Shown here piece after piece: positions 19,981 through 28,244 of a stretch of 64,000 nucleotides of DNA. The DNA is taken from contig NZ_CP195100.1 of the NCBI RefSeq assembly GCF_051175315.1, forward strand, positions 6,448,001 through 6,512,000, read 5' to 3'. A program made the position numbers and the translations under genes. Source of the stretch: Tundrisphaera sp051175315 (GTDB taxonomy: Bacteria; Planctomycetota; Planctomycetia; Isosphaerales; Isosphaeraceae). Every line of letters starts with the position of its first letter. Within the stretch, counting starts at the first letter, position 1. The notes under the pieces are model-generated. The model did not search any database. It saw nothing but the letters and a program-made list of their open reading frames with translations, and was not told the origin of the DNA.

Positions 19981-21333
19981 TCACAACGTCTTGAGATATT
20001 CGATCACGTCGGCCCGCTGGTCGTCGGTCAGCTTGTCGCCGAAGGTGTGGCCGCCGTTGCCCAGGCCGAACCGCGACGAGTCGAACAGGTAGCGGGCCCG
20101 CGCGGGGTCGGGGCTGCCGTCGCCCGACGCGGCGGGCAAGTCGAACTTCCAGCCGACCGCCGCCCGGTCGTAATGCCCGAAGTCGGTGGACGGCGGCCGG
20201 TAGAACCGGGCCGGCCGATCGCCCGACCGCAGCAGCGTGGCCAGCGTCGGGACCGAGCCGTTGTGCAGGTAGGGTGCGGTCGCCCAGACGCCGTCCAGGG
20301 GCGGGGCCTGGTAGCCGGGCACCTCGTCGTGGACCGCCCCCTCCTCGCCGAACCAGGTCGAGTTGTAGTGGGCGACCATCCGGTCGGACAGGCCCAGAGA
20401 CCGCGCCGGGTCGGTGCCGATCGTCTCCAGATCCACGACCTTGTTGGGATACTTGCCGTCCGGCCCATAAGTGCCGTGGCAGCGGGCGCAACTCGCCTCG
20501 AACACGGATCGGCCCCGGTCGGCCCGGGCCGCGTCGATCGGGAACGGGTACCTGGGGGCCTTGAGGCTCTTGAGATAAGCCTGGATGTCCCGGAACGTCG
20601 GCTCCAGGTCCTTGAACTCCTCCAGGGTCTTCTCGCCGAGCATGAACTGCATGTTGGACCGGACCGACCGGGCCTCGGTGCGGCCGTCGTAGTACATGGT
20701 CTTCTTCTTCGCGAGCAGCCACCACGCCGGCACGTCGATCTCGGGCAGGTTGGCCCCCAGGGGCAGCGGGAGCATCCGGAACGACAGGTCGGGGTTCCTC
20801 AGGCTGAGCAGGATCACCGAGAACATCCCGGCGTTGACCGTCCCCCGCGACGAGTTGATCACGATCGTCTGCGGGGGCAGCCGGCGCCCTTCGGCCCGGG
20901 TCAGGTCGTTGAGCAGGAGCTTGAGGTCGAGCGTCGTGTTGCCGATCCCGACGTAACTCGTTCCGCCGATCGAGCCGCCGTGGCAGGTCAGGCAGTCGAT
21001 CTGCATCCCGACCTTGGTGCCGTCCGGGCCGTTGCCGCGCCGGAGGCCCATCGGCAGGCCGTCGTTGGGGAACGGCGCGGGGGGCAGGCCATAGCGTTGG
21101 CGGAACGCGGCGGCGTAGGCCTCGGGATCGGCCGACGGGTCGGGGGCCGGGGTGTCCCAGAGCTGGCCGGCCCTGGCGTAGGCCTCGGCCGTCCACCCCG
21201 GCTTGAGGTAGCCGGTCCCGGTCATCGCGACCCGGCCGCGCTCGACGGCCGCCGGATCGGGCTCGTCCCCGAAGGCCGGGATCGAGACGGCCAGCGTACC
21301 CAACAACGCCCCGATGATGCTGGCCCTTTTCAT
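19981..21333 (-). CDS. Di-haem cytochrome c, secreted
   Basis: 450 aa with a Sec signal (MKRASIIGALLGTLAVSIPAFG) and two covalent haem motifs, CLTCH (residues 114-118) and CARCH (282-286). The second lies in a typical class I cytochrome domain that continues with APPLDGVWATAPYLHNGSVP and the closing DDQRADVIEYLKTL. The APYLHNGSVPTL region is common in planctomycete cytochromes and di-haem peroxidase-like electron-transfer proteins. Role: periplasmic electron transfer, partner unknown. I chose ATG 21333 because it starts the signal peptide; the frame is open 78 codons upstream. Confidence 0.88.
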   Translation of the reverse strand: MKRASIIGALLGTLAVSIPAFGDEPDPAAVERGRVAMTGTGYLKPGWTAEAYARAGQLWDTPAPDPSADPEAYAAAFRQRYGLPPAPFPNDGLPMGLRRGNGPDGTKVGMQIDCLTCHGGSIGGTSYVGIGNTTLDLKLLLNDLTRAEGRRLPPQTIVINSSRGTVNAGMFSVILLSLRNPDLSFRMLPLPLGANLPEIDVPAWWLLAKKKTMYYDGRTEARSVRSNMQFMLGEKTLEEFKDLEPTFRDIQAYLKSLKAPRYPFPIDAARADRGRSVFEASCARCHGTYGPDGKYPNKVVDLETIGTDPARSLGLSDRMVAHYNSTWFGEEGAVHDEVPGYQAPPLDGVWATAPYLHNGSVPTLATLLRSGDRPARFYRPPSTDFGHYDRAAVGWKFDLPAASGDGSPDPARARYLFDSSRFGLGNGGHTFGDKLTDDQRADVIEYLKTL

Positions 21334-21428
21334 GGCGATGACCCGCGATTTGGACCACGTTCCGGACCGAACTTCTTCCTCCGTTATAGGCATCCGTCCA
21401 CCATTCGGGAATGCCCGACCGCTCACAA

Positions 21429-21650
21429 TCAGGGCGGGTCGAATCCTCCCGGGTGCCACGGGTGGCAGCGGGCCAGCCGGGCCAGGCCACGCCCCACGCC
21501 CCGGCCCAACCCATCCTTGCGGATCGCCCCGGCCATGTACCGGCTGCACGACGGCTCGAACCGGCACCGGGGGCCGAGCAAGGGGCTGAGGGTCCTCTGG
21601 TAGACCCAGAGCGAGGCCAGGATCGGGGCGGCGAGGATCCGGCCGATCAT
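21429..21650 (-). CDS. yidD: Membrane protein insertion efficiency factor YidD
   Basis: 73 aa with the family hallmarks YQRTLSPLLGPRCRFEPSCSRYM, a GLGRGVGRGLARLARCHPWHPGG core and the C-terminal GFDPP. A small membrane-associated protein that assists YidC-dependent insertion. Its start overlaps the rnpA stop by 4 bp, the usual rnpA-yidD coupling. No yidC follows. Confidence 0.96.
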   Translation of the reverse strand: MIGRILAAPILASLWVYQRTLSPLLGPRCRFEPSCSRYMAGAIRKDGLGRGVGRGLARLARCHPWHPGGFDPP

Positions 21651-22024
21651 GGCCGGGGCTGTTGGGGGATCCGACGGCCCAGGCGGCGGGCGGCGGCCCA
21701 GGCCAGCCAGGGCAACCCCTGCCGGGCCTGTTCGAAGGTCAGGCCCGGGCCGCGCGGGACCACGATCAGGTCGATCCCCACCGGCATCTCCCCCTTCGCC
21801 AGCCGGAACGCCTCCCGCAGCAGACGCTTGACCCGGTTGCGGTCGGACGCCTGGCGGACCTTCCGCTTCGAGGCCGAGATCCCCAGCCGCGAGTACTCCA
21901 GCCCGTTTTCGAGCCCGTAGACGATCAGCCCCGGGTCGGAGACCGATTTCCGGCCCTGGAAGGCCTGGCGGAAGATCGCGGGATCGTTGATCCGTTCGTG
22001 CGGGCGGAATCGGGCGGAGATCAT
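21647..22024 (-). CDS. rnpA: Ribonuclease P protein component
   Basis: 125 aa. Protein subunit of RNase P, which matures tRNA 5' ends. It has the conserved GISASKRKVRQASDRNRVKRLLREAFR motif region and a DLIVVPRG strand. Unlike most bacteria, no rpmH (ribosomal protein L34) gene lies upstream; instead a small membrane protein gene sits 28 bp away in a run led by dnaJ. Confidence 0.95.
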   Translation of the reverse strand: MISARFRPHERINDPAIFRQAFQGRKSVSDPGLIVYGLENGLEYSRLGISASKRKVRQASDRNRVKRLLREAFRLAKGEMPVGIDLIVVPRGPGLTFEQARQGLPWLAWAAARRLGRRIPQQPRP

Positions 22025-22052
22025 GCGACCCTCGGGGGTGGGTGGTGGGCCG

Positions 22053-22286
22053 TCAGGCGGGCGGATCGGCTCGGTTGGTCAACTCGGGGAGGCGGACGAT
22101 CTTCGGCGGGTCCAGCTTCGCCACCAGCCGGCGGCCCCGGCGGATCAGGAGCCACACGACCAGCGCCGCGATCGAGGCGGTCGCCACCAGCCACCAGCCG
22201 AGCAGCGAGGCGACCACCCGGCCGATTCTTTTCCGGTCTTCGGGCTTCAGGTCGTCGCGCTCCAGCAAAGGGCGGCGGTCAGGCAT
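22053..22286 (-). CDS. Small single-pass membrane protein
   Basis: 77 aa, not recognised as a named family. A charged N-terminus (LLERDDLKPEDRKRIGR) precedes one transmembrane helix (~25-48, VVASLLGWWLVATASIAALV), then RRGRR and a polar tail. By the positive-inside rule the C-terminus after the helix should be cytoplasmic. It overlaps the end of the MerR-like gene by 8 bp and lies just upstream of rnpA. Confidence 0.75.
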   Translation of the reverse strand: MPDRRPLLERDDLKPEDRKRIGRVVASLLGWWLVATASIAALVVWLLIRRGRRLVAKLDPPKIVRLPELTNRADPPA

Positions 22287-22596
22287 CGCCGTCGGGCCCC
22301 GGCCAATCGTCCAGGGTCGCGTTGAGTTCGCGGGCCAGTTCGCCGAGCCGGGCGTGGGCGGTGGCCATCTGGTCGCGGAGCCGGAGGATCACCTCGACCC
22401 CGGCGAGGTTGATGCCGAGGTCGCGGCGGAAGGTGACGATGGTCCAGAGCCGGCGGATCTCGGCCGGGCCGTAGCCCTCCCGATCCCCCTCGCGGACCGC
22501 GGCGACCAGGCCCCTCCGCTCGAATCGGGCCAGGGTCTCCACGGTGATCGCCAGGTGGTGGGCCACTTCGTCACGCGAGAAGATCGGGCGTCCCAT
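22279..22596 (-). CDS. MerR/HspR- or CbpM-like regulator of the DnaJ protein
   Basis: 105 aa from ATG 22596 (GGGGTGAG just upstream). A GTG at 22620 overlapping the dnaJ stop is an alternative. The first ~70 residues are a MerR-type winged helix (FSRDEVAHHLAITVETLARFERRGLV, YGPAEIRRLWTIVTFRRDLGINLAGV) followed by a short helix (VILRLRDQMATAHARLGEL). In other bacteria genes in this position encode HspR, a heat-shock repressor, or CbpM, which inhibits the CbpA co-chaperone. Either would make this a local regulator of the adjacent DnaJ protein. Confidence 0.8.
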   Translation of the reverse strand: MGRPIFSRDEVAHHLAITVETLARFERRGLVAAVREGDREGYGPAEIRRLWTIVTFRRDLGINLAGVEVILRLRDQMATAHARLGELARELNATLDDWPGPDGDA

Positions 22597-22616
22597 GACC
22601 GTGCTCACCCCTTGAT

Positions 22617-23591
22617 TCACCAGAGCCCGTCGCGCGGGCGCGACGGGTTGCGGGCCGCGAACTCCTCGATCAGCTTCCGGCTCTCCTCATCGATCCCCTT
22701 GGGCACGACCACCCGGGGGACGATGTAGAGGTCGCCCTCGGGTTGCGATTTCGATGCCGGGACCCCCTGGCCCCGGAGCCGGAGCTTCTGGCCGGAGCTG
22801 GTCCCCGGCGGGATCGGCATCGTCTTGGTGCCGTCGAGCGTGGGGACCTCGATCCGGGCGCCCAGGATCGCCTCGGCCGCCGAGATCGGGACCTCGACCG
22901 AGAGGTTGCGGCCGTCTCGGGTGAAGTAGGGGTGCGGCTCGACCGAGACGGTGATGATCAGGTCGATCCCGTCCCCCCCCTGCCCCTTCAGGCGGATCTT
23001 CGACCCCGACTCCAGCCCGGGCGGGATCTTGATGACCTTGGACTCGCGCCCGCCCGTCCCGCGATCCAGCTCGATGGCGGTCTCCCCGCCCCGGACGGCG
23101 GTGAGGAACGGGATGGCGATCGACGCCTCGGCCGCCTCGGGCTCGCGGGCCGGGGCTCGTCGCCGCTGGCCTCCGCCCTGGCCCCCGCCGCGCATCCGGG
23201 TCAGGATCTCGTCGAAGATCCCCCCGCCGCCGGCCTCGGCCGACATCCCCGGCCCGCCCTGCTGGTTGAAGAACGACCCGAGGTCGATGTTCTCGAACCC
23301 GCCCGGCCCCGCCTGGCGCGAGGCCCACTCCGACCCGCCCGAGCGCGGGCCGTAGGGGTTGAACCCCGAGAACGCGGCGTGGCCGAACTGGTCGAACTGG
23401 GCCTTCTTCTCGGGGTCCGAGAGGATGTCGTAGGCGCCCTGGATTTCCTTGAACTTGGCCTCGGCCGTCTTGTCGCCGGGGTTGGCGTCGGGATGGTGCT
23501 TGCGCGCGAGGGCGCGGTACGCCTTCTTGATCTGCTCGGCGGAAGCATCCCGGGCCACCCCGAGCACCTCGTAATAATCGCGGTCGGCCAT
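22617..23591 (-). CDS. CbpA-type DnaJ co-chaperone (no zinc fingers)
   Basis: 324 aa. J domain 1-~68 with the HPD signature in LARKHHPDANPGD stimulates DnaK ATPase. Then a Gly/Phe-rich linker (~75-140) with a QGGGQ stretch, and two C-terminal client-binding beta domains (DRGTGGRESKVIKIPPGLESG; VPTLDGTKTMPIPPGTSSGQKLRLRGQG). The CxxCxGxG zinc repeats of canonical DnaJ are absent, so this is the CbpA/DnaJ class B type. ATG 23591 follows GGGGGACG. It probably leads a run through the MerR-like, membrane protein, rnpA and yidD genes. Confidence 0.94.
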   Translation of the reverse strand: MADRDYYEVLGVARDASAEQIKKAYRALARKHHPDANPGDKTAEAKFKEIQGAYDILSDPEKKAQFDQFGHAAFSGFNPYGPRSGGSEWASRQAGPGGFENIDLGSFFNQQGGPGMSAEAGGGGIFDEILTRMRGGGQGGGQRRRAPAREPEAAEASIAIPFLTAVRGGETAIELDRGTGGRESKVIKIPPGLESGSKIRLKGQGGDGIDLIITVSVEPHPYFTRDGRNLSVEVPISAAEAILGARIEVPTLDGTKTMPIPPGTSSGQKLRLRGQGVPASKSQPEGDLYIVPRVVVPKGIDEESRKLIEEFAARNPSRPRDGLW

Positions 23592-23774
23592 CACGTCCCC
23601 CGAAACGGTCGCGTCGTCCTCGGCCTCGACGTCCGGCGAGCCCGCGACGGCGACGAAGCGACCGGACCCATTTTAGCGGACCCGCCCCCCGCAAGACAAG
23701 CAATGGAGACCTCCACCTCGGCCCATCCCAACATCGCCGAGGCGGCCCCGCCACGACCCGGCACGCCCGGGCCA

Positions 23775-24019
23775 TTGGGTTCGTTCGGGAAATCCGCGGT
23801 GCCCGGGGACCCCGCCGTTGGGTTCGTTTTTCCCACGCCATCGTCCGCGGTTGGACCGGCATCGTTGGGTTCGTTTTTCCCGGCCGCGTTGCCCAGGATC
23901 CCCATCGTCGTTGGGTTCGTCTTTCCCGAAGGCGCGGGCCCCTGCCGTCCTGGCAGGTGGGTTCGTTCCTCCCCGCCGCCACGGCCCGCAGTCCCGACGC
24001 CGTTGGGTTCGTTTTGCCC
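23775..24019. repeat. Periodic array of six 17-nt repeats (consensus TTGGGTTCGTTTTTCCC)
   Basis: Copies begin at 23775, 23818, 23865, 23911, 23958 and 24003: a period of 43-47 bp. The core TGGGTTCGT is invariant and the 3' part varies (TTTTTCCC, TCGGGAA, CTTTCCC, TCCTCCCC, TTTTGCCC). The 26-30-nt intervals are GC-rich and unrelated to one another; one contains a CCTGCC/GGCAGG hairpin. The array lies in the intergenic space upstream of dnaJ. Single core copies also occur at the 3' end of the glycosylase gene (~34564) and of the membrane fusion protein gene (~59041). Confidence 0.85.
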
Positions 24020-24383
24020 GAGGCATCGAAGGCCCGTCGCGGGCCCGCCGCGACGTGATGAGGCTCGAAGGAGGGTCAGGGTGGTCCGCATGGTCGAGGT
24101 TCGCGCGTGGGGTGCCGATATCGGATGTCCACCGGATATCATCGTGTCCGCGACCGGCCCATAGCACACTTTCTCGGCCCAGGACGACGGATTCCCTCGA
24201 TCGATGATCCGGGCGTGCCCGATGCGTGTCATGCAACGCCGTAAATTTCCGATCCGATGCCCATCGATCTCCCCTGAGGGCTGAGTTTCCGCGAAGCGGT
24301 TCACGTTCGATGAGTCGTCCCCGGGTCGATCGGTGATCGGGCGTCGAGGTTGGTTGGCTCCGAGACGTCTGCCACCCTCCGCC
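24020..24383. other. Intergenic stretch without recognised features
   Basis: About 360 bp between the repeat array and the pentapeptide-repeat gene. Open frames here are short antisense or Arg-rich noise. GC falls somewhat around 24220-24310. No promoter or RNA recognised. Confidence 0.4.
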
Positions 24384-24944
24384 TCAGTCGACTCGACGGA
24401 TCATCCCCCGGCTCGCGGGGTCGAAGTCCGCGGGGAATCGGGTTCGGCCGTCGTACACGGCAAGGTTGAGATCGGCGGCGGTTAGGTCGGCCCCTCGAAG
24501 ATCGGACCCGTCGAAGCGGCACTCATTGAGCCAGGTCGAACCGCCGAGGTTGTCCCGCCCGAACTTCGCCCCCACCAAATCCGCATCGGTGAGGTCAGCC
24601 CCTTGCAAGCCGGCCCCCCGGAAGTCGGCTTCCTGCAACTTTGCGCCCCGGAACGACGCATTGAATGCCAACGCCCAGTACAGGTCGGCCCCGCGGAGGT
24701 CGGCCCCGTCGAAAATGGCATCCATGCAGACGACGCCTTCCATGATGGCACCTTCGAGGATGGCGTCGGTCAGGTCGGCTTCGCAGAGGTCGGCCGAGGT
24801 GAGTATCGCCCGGCTCAAGTCGGTCCCGACGAGCGATTCGCCATCAAGTTGGGCGGCCAGCAAATCGAGGCCACGGAGGTCGGCCCCGGGTAGCTCTCCC
24901 TCCCGCTCCAGGAGGACTTTTCCTTCCTTTGAAAGGATCCGCAT
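24384..24944 (-). CDS. Pentapeptide-repeat protein
   Basis: 186 aa. From ~residue 20 on the sequence is a run of A(D/N)LXX five-residue repeats (GADLRGLDLLAAQLDGESL, ADLCEADLTDAILEGA, GADLTDADLVGAKF, GSDLRGADLTAADL), predicting a right-handed quadrilateral beta-helix. Some members mimic DNA and protect gyrase (Qnr, MfpA), but most have no known role. A kink at GGSTWLNECRFDGS breaks the repeat register. The start ATG 24944 follows GGAG; upstream ATG 24965 and GTG 24980 are also in frame. Confidence 0.88.
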   Translation of the reverse strand: MRILSKEGKVLLEREGELPGADLRGLDLLAAQLDGESLVGTDLSRAILTSADLCEADLTDAILEGAIMEGVVCMDAIFDGADLRGADLYWALAFNASFRGAKLQEADFRGAGLQGADLTDADLVGAKFGRDNLGGSTWLNECRFDGSDLRGADLTAADLNLAVYDGRTRFPADFDPASRGMIRRVD

Positions 24945-24986
24945 GCCGACTCCAGGTCCCGTCATTTGGACATCGTCCACCGCTGC

Positions 24987-25020
24987 GATTCATCGGCCAC
25001 GATGCGGTGGGCGAAGCCTA
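24987..25020. repeat. Partial copy of the palindromic repeat found at 27.1-27.3 kb
   Basis: GATTCATCGGCCACGATGCG followed by GTGGGCGAAGCCTAGCC matches the middle and right arm of the 27134-27201 element with a few changes. It sits between the pentapeptide-repeat gene and the next gene. Confidence 0.6.
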
Positions 25021-25030
25021 GCCAACGAGA

Positions 25031-25456
25031 CTATAAACCTGCCTCCCACCGATGTCGCTCGACCGCCCTCCGGCCCTTCGTCGCCGCCCTCTCCCAGACG
25101 TCCGCCTGGTCCGCCCATGACGGGGTTTTGGGTGGGTCCCACGGATAGGGGCAGGCCCTCAGGCCCTCGGCCTCATCGCTCGCATCGTCCCAGGCCGCCC
25201 CCCGCTCCGCCCGACCCCGGCAGTCGGCCGCCCTCCGATCCATGAGGTCACACTCCGAGGCGCAAAGCACCGCCATCATCCCATGGAAATCGGACCGCAA
25301 ATGGACCTGGGGGTCGGTGGCCCGGCGCACGAAAAAGGCGACGCCGGCGACGAGGACGGCGAAGACAAACCCCTCGATCAGATACCTTCGACCATGCCTC
25401 TGCCAATCGTCGGCGAGATGGGCCCAGAGCGACTGCCGCATGTCCTCGGATCGCAT
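25031..25456 (-). CDS. Hypothetical membrane-anchored protein
   Basis: 141 aa, not recognised. A short N-terminal segment with basic residues (WQRHGRRYLIEG) is followed by one transmembrane helix (~28-43, FVFAVLVAGVAFFVRR) and a Trp- and Arg-rich, Cys-containing outer region (VLCASECDLMDRRAADC). The disposition suggests a membrane-tethered domain. Downstream of two other unknown genes on the same strand; no function can be assigned. Confidence 0.6.
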   Translation of the reverse strand: MRSEDMRQSLWAHLADDWQRHGRRYLIEGFVFAVLVAGVAFFVRRATDPQVHLRSDFHGMMAVLCASECDLMDRRAADCRGRAERGAAWDDASDEAEGLRACPYPWDPPKTPSWADQADVWERAATKGRRAVERHRWEAGL

Positions 25457-25499
25457 GGGTCGGGCCTGCCTTCGTGAAGGATCCTCTCCCTATCACAAA

Positions 25500-25982
25500 T
25501 CAAAGATTTGCACCCGAAGAATCGTCCCTGATCCTGGGGCTGACGACCTCGAATGGCCAGCCACGCTCGCGATATTCGCGCTCCAGACGGAGCAACAGAG
25601 GGCCCACGAGCCGGGGATCGCGGATCTCGATCAGGATCGGCTTGAGGGCGAATTCGCCGTTGGCGCCGGACACCTTCACCCGCTCCGATCCAAGCTTGTT
25701 GGCCTGAAAATCCCTCACCGCGATCGACCAGTTCGCCGTCCGCGTCGGGCTCTCGAACACATAGGGCGACCTGGACTCCTTCGGTTCGGCGTCCGCCACC
25801 CGGGCCATGGCCTCGGAGAGGATCGCCTGCGTTGCGTCACGCTGGAGATACATCACGACCCTTCGAGCTTCCCATTTCTCGAGATGTCGCCGCTGGGCCG
25901 CCATGAACCCGAGGAAGAGGGCGACGCCCGCCACCAGGCCCATCATGCGACGGATCGTCAAGCGACGGCTTTGCGATGGCAT
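25500..25982 (-). CDS. Hypothetical single-pass membrane protein
   Basis: 160 aa from ATG 25982. N-terminus SRRLTIRRMMGLVAGVALFLGFM is a motif common to many short planctomycete membrane proteins: an Arg-rich start and one helix. The remainder is a soluble alpha/beta domain ending FEVVSPRIRDDSSGANL. Function unknown. The frame is open upstream to 26156 but that part lacks similarity and would bury the helix. Confidence 0.65.
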   Translation of the reverse strand: MPSQSRRLTIRRMMGLVAGVALFLGFMAAQRRHLEKWEARRVVMYLQRDATQAILSEAMARVADAEPKESRSPYVFESPTRTANWSIAVRDFQANKLGSERVKVSGANGEFALKPILIEIRDPRLVGPLLLRLEREYRERGWPFEVVSPRIRDDSSGANL

Positions 25983-26094
25983 CGTCCGGGCTCTTTCAAT
26001 AGGCCGCCCTGGCTGGAAATCGTTCGCCGCATCAGCTTCGTCGGGCGGGCGACGCTCGCCCTGCGGGACTTCGACCACCGGGCGGCAGCCCGGG

Positions 26095-26901
26095 TCATGG
26101 CAGGATGATTCGCGACTTCCGGTCCGGGTCGGGGCGTTCGTCGATGAAGGAGACATCCGAGGCGAAGACGACGATGGTGAAGGGTTTGTCCCAGGGCGGC
26201 CGTGCGACGACCCTCGTGATCAGTTGAGGATTCGACCCGATCATCCCCAGGATTTCGGCCACCTGCGGGCGGGGATCGGCCCGGATCATGAGCGTCGAGC
26301 GGAGGTCGGACGCGATGGCCTCGTGCAGGCTCAAGACCTTGAAGCCCTCGCCGCTCGCGTCCGCGAACATGGCCAGGACGACCGGGTCGCTGACGCCGCG
26401 CGATTTCGCCTCCCGGTAGGCGAACTCGGATCGGACGACGACGAGCCTGTGGATCCGCTCGTCGTAGTGTTCGGAGGGGGTCCTGCCGCCCGAAAGCCCG
26501 GGGTGGCCGGAATCGTTTTTCAGGCCCCGGAGCGTCGCCCCGACCGCCCGCATGGCCTCGTCCCATCCGGCGGAGGCGTTGCGTTGGCTCCAGCCGAGGC
26601 CCGGGCGGGGGAAGTGGGCGGGGTTGTCGATCTGGGGGAACGTGGCCTCGACGAACGCCTGGTCCTCGGGAGCCGGCTGCCATTCCGAATACATGGCCCG
26701 GACATCGGAGGGGGCCGCGCCGGTCCGCTCCTGGAGGGATTCCCAGGCGCGTCGGAGGCAGTCGGGCGCCCGGGTGGGCCCCCGCTCATCGAAACGCCGG
26801 ACGGTCCCTTCGCTTTCCACGTCGATGACCACGATGTTGATCTCGGGATCGAAGTTCATCTCGGCAATGCGGAGCGCGGCCGCCAGGTCAGGCTGGTTCA
26901 T
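26095..26901 (-). CDS. Hypothetical protein
   Basis: 268 aa from ATG 26901. No family recognised. It starts MNQPDLAAALRIAEMNFDPE and continues with a VVIDVESEGTVRRFDE strand; a Trp-rich part includes YSEWQPAPEDQAFVEATFP, then ERIHRLVVVRSEFAYREAKSRG. It has no signal peptide or membrane segment, so is likely cytoplasmic. The frame extends to 27195 but enters the palindromic repeat region, so I rejected that start. It lies upstream of two other unknown genes on the same strand. Confidence 0.6.
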   Translation of the reverse strand: MNQPDLAAALRIAEMNFDPEINIVVIDVESEGTVRRFDERGPTRAPDCLRRAWESLQERTGAAPSDVRAMYSEWQPAPEDQAFVEATFPQIDNPAHFPRPGLGWSQRNASAGWDEAMRAVGATLRGLKNDSGHPGLSGGRTPSEHYDERIHRLVVVRSEFAYREAKSRGVSDPVVLAMFADASGEGFKVLSLHEAIASDLRSTLMIRADPRPQVAEILGMIGSNPQLITRVVARPPWDKPFTIVVFASDVSFIDERPDPDRKSRIILP

Positions 26902-27133
26902 CGGGTCGTCCCCCTCGCGGACCGGTCGTGGATGGATCGGATGGGCGTGCGGACCCGCGATCGGATCGCCGCCCATGAAGTCCGGGCACGATATTGATCG
27001 GCGCGGATGCGATTTGCAATGCCGAGGTCGGATTCTCAGCTCGACTCCCCCATCGATCCGTGGATCCGACCCGGGGGAAGTTTGAATGTTCGCCGACGCC
27101 CGAACCGTGACGCTCGGGAACCGACGCAAGTTC

Positions 27134-27201
27134 CGCAGGGTGGGCATCGCCCACCGATTCAATCCATCGGTCACGATGCGGTGGGCGTTGCCCACCCTAC
27201 G
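27134..27201. repeat. Palindromic interspersed repeat, copy 1
   Basis: Left arm CGCAGGGTGGGCATCGCCCA (27134 on) and right arm CGGTGGGCGTTGCCCACCCT (to 27201) are 23-bp inverted repeats with two mismatches around a 22-bp centre containing CACGATG. Each arm is itself a GGTGGGC/GCCCACC palindrome. REP/MITE-like; no transposase seen beside it. Confidence 0.85.
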
Positions 27202-27213
27202 GGCCTTTATTTT

Positions 27214-27275
27214 TGGGCATCGCCCACCGGTTCGACCTGCTGAGCACGATGCGGTGAGCGATGCGCAACCCTACG
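27214..27275. repeat. Palindromic interspersed repeat, copy 2 (diverged)
   Basis: TGGGCATCGCCCACCGG (27214-27230), then GAGCACGATGCGGTGAGCG and GCGCAACCCTACG (to 27275). Same layout as copy 1, in tandem with it, but the right arm has mutated. Confidence 0.75.
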
Positions 27276-27333
27276 TGACCTTTTGTGGGGAAGGTCAATC
27301 ACGCTCCACCAAAGGGTCCGTCTATCTAGAGGC

Positions 27334-28206
27334 TCACCTACCGAGGCGAGTGATGACCAAATCCGTTCGAGTCAGCAACTTCGCGATCCACGACGCGTTA
27401 TCGTGCGAGAAGACGAACCGGGTGGCCTGCATGATCATCCGCTTGTTGACCTCTCGGACGAATCGCTGATTGGCAGGGTCACGGAAGAACGGCCGGACGA
27501 CGGGTTGGTGGGACCCGTGCAGGGCCACCTCCTTGGATATGGGGAAGATCAGCTCGGTGTCCTTGACCGCTAGTCCGATCCCCTCCTTGAGGAAGAAGTT
27601 GGCGGGATAATCCGAGGTGACGAAATGCTGCGGGCCGGTGGACTGGAGGACCCGCCAGTGCATCGTGAGCAATACCGCGACAACGTTCTCGCTAGGGAAC
27701 GGGCTGTCCACCATGTCGACGATGTTTTGCGGCAGTTCGCCTTGATGCTCCTTGAGGACCCGCTCCATCACGGCGATACGGGCCTGGACCCAGTCCTCAT
27801 CGTGCCCATGCTGTTCGGCCACCTCCCGGAGCAACACCGGGAAATTCCTCCTCTCCTCCTCGATCGCACCTGGGAGGTAGTCCGCCGCGATCCCGCGGCC
27901 CCATTCGCGATGGAAAGGGATGCGGCGGATCATCGAGCCGACGTGCACGGCGAACGCCCTCAGCTCCGAGTCGGTCAACGGCTGTCGCTCGAGGATCTTT
28001 TGGATGGCATCACCGCCCGGCCGTTCAATCTCCCGAGTTAAGCGTTCTTCCGTGTCGTCGTCGAAGTAGCCTTCCTGCTGGGCGACCTTCCCGATTTTCG
28101 CTAGCACGGGCGGGTTGCCCCGTTTGTCGTGCTGCCAGATGAACTCCGGCCTCTCGGGGCTCTCGAAATGCCGGAGGTGACGTCGCGGGACCGAGTGTTT
28201 TCCCAT
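27334..28206 (-). CDS. DUF4238 family protein
   Basis: 290 aa. The N-terminus KHSVPRRHLRHFESP matches the DUF4238 start (usually QHYVPR-x-LLRxF). A long helical middle contains MIRRIPFHREWG, and the C-terminal part carries the family signature HFVTSDYPANFF followed by ELIFPISKEVAL. Biochemical role of the family is not established. Start ATG 28206 was taken because it gives the conserved N-terminus; TTG 28242 is an alternative. It lies 38 bp downstream of the 591-aa gene on the same strand and the pair is visibly less GC-rich than surrounding genes, suggesting joint acquisition. Confidence 0.8.
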   Translation of the reverse strand: MGKHSVPRRHLRHFESPERPEFIWQHDKRGNPPVLAKIGKVAQQEGYFDDDTEERLTREIERPGGDAIQKILERQPLTDSELRAFAVHVGSMIRRIPFHREWGRGIAADYLPGAIEEERRNFPVLLREVAEQHGHDEDWVQARIAVMERVLKEHQGELPQNIVDMVDSPFPSENVVAVLLTMHWRVLQSTGPQHFVTSDYPANFFLKEGIGLAVKDTELIFPISKEVALHGSHQPVVRPFFRDPANQRFVREVNKRMIMQATRFVFSHDNASWIAKLLTRTDLVITRLGR

Positions 28207-28244
28207 CGATCCATCAGCCTCAGATTGAGCGTTTGTCAACAAAT

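Noticed and set aside
23775..24019. CRISPR array
   Set aside because: Repeat is only 17 nt and imperfect, intervals are GC-rich and 26-30 nt, no cas genes or leader; recorded as a separate repeat array.
26902..27195. Extended start of the 268-aa unknown protein
   Set aside because: It runs into the palindromic repeat copy; the internal ATG 26901 is better.
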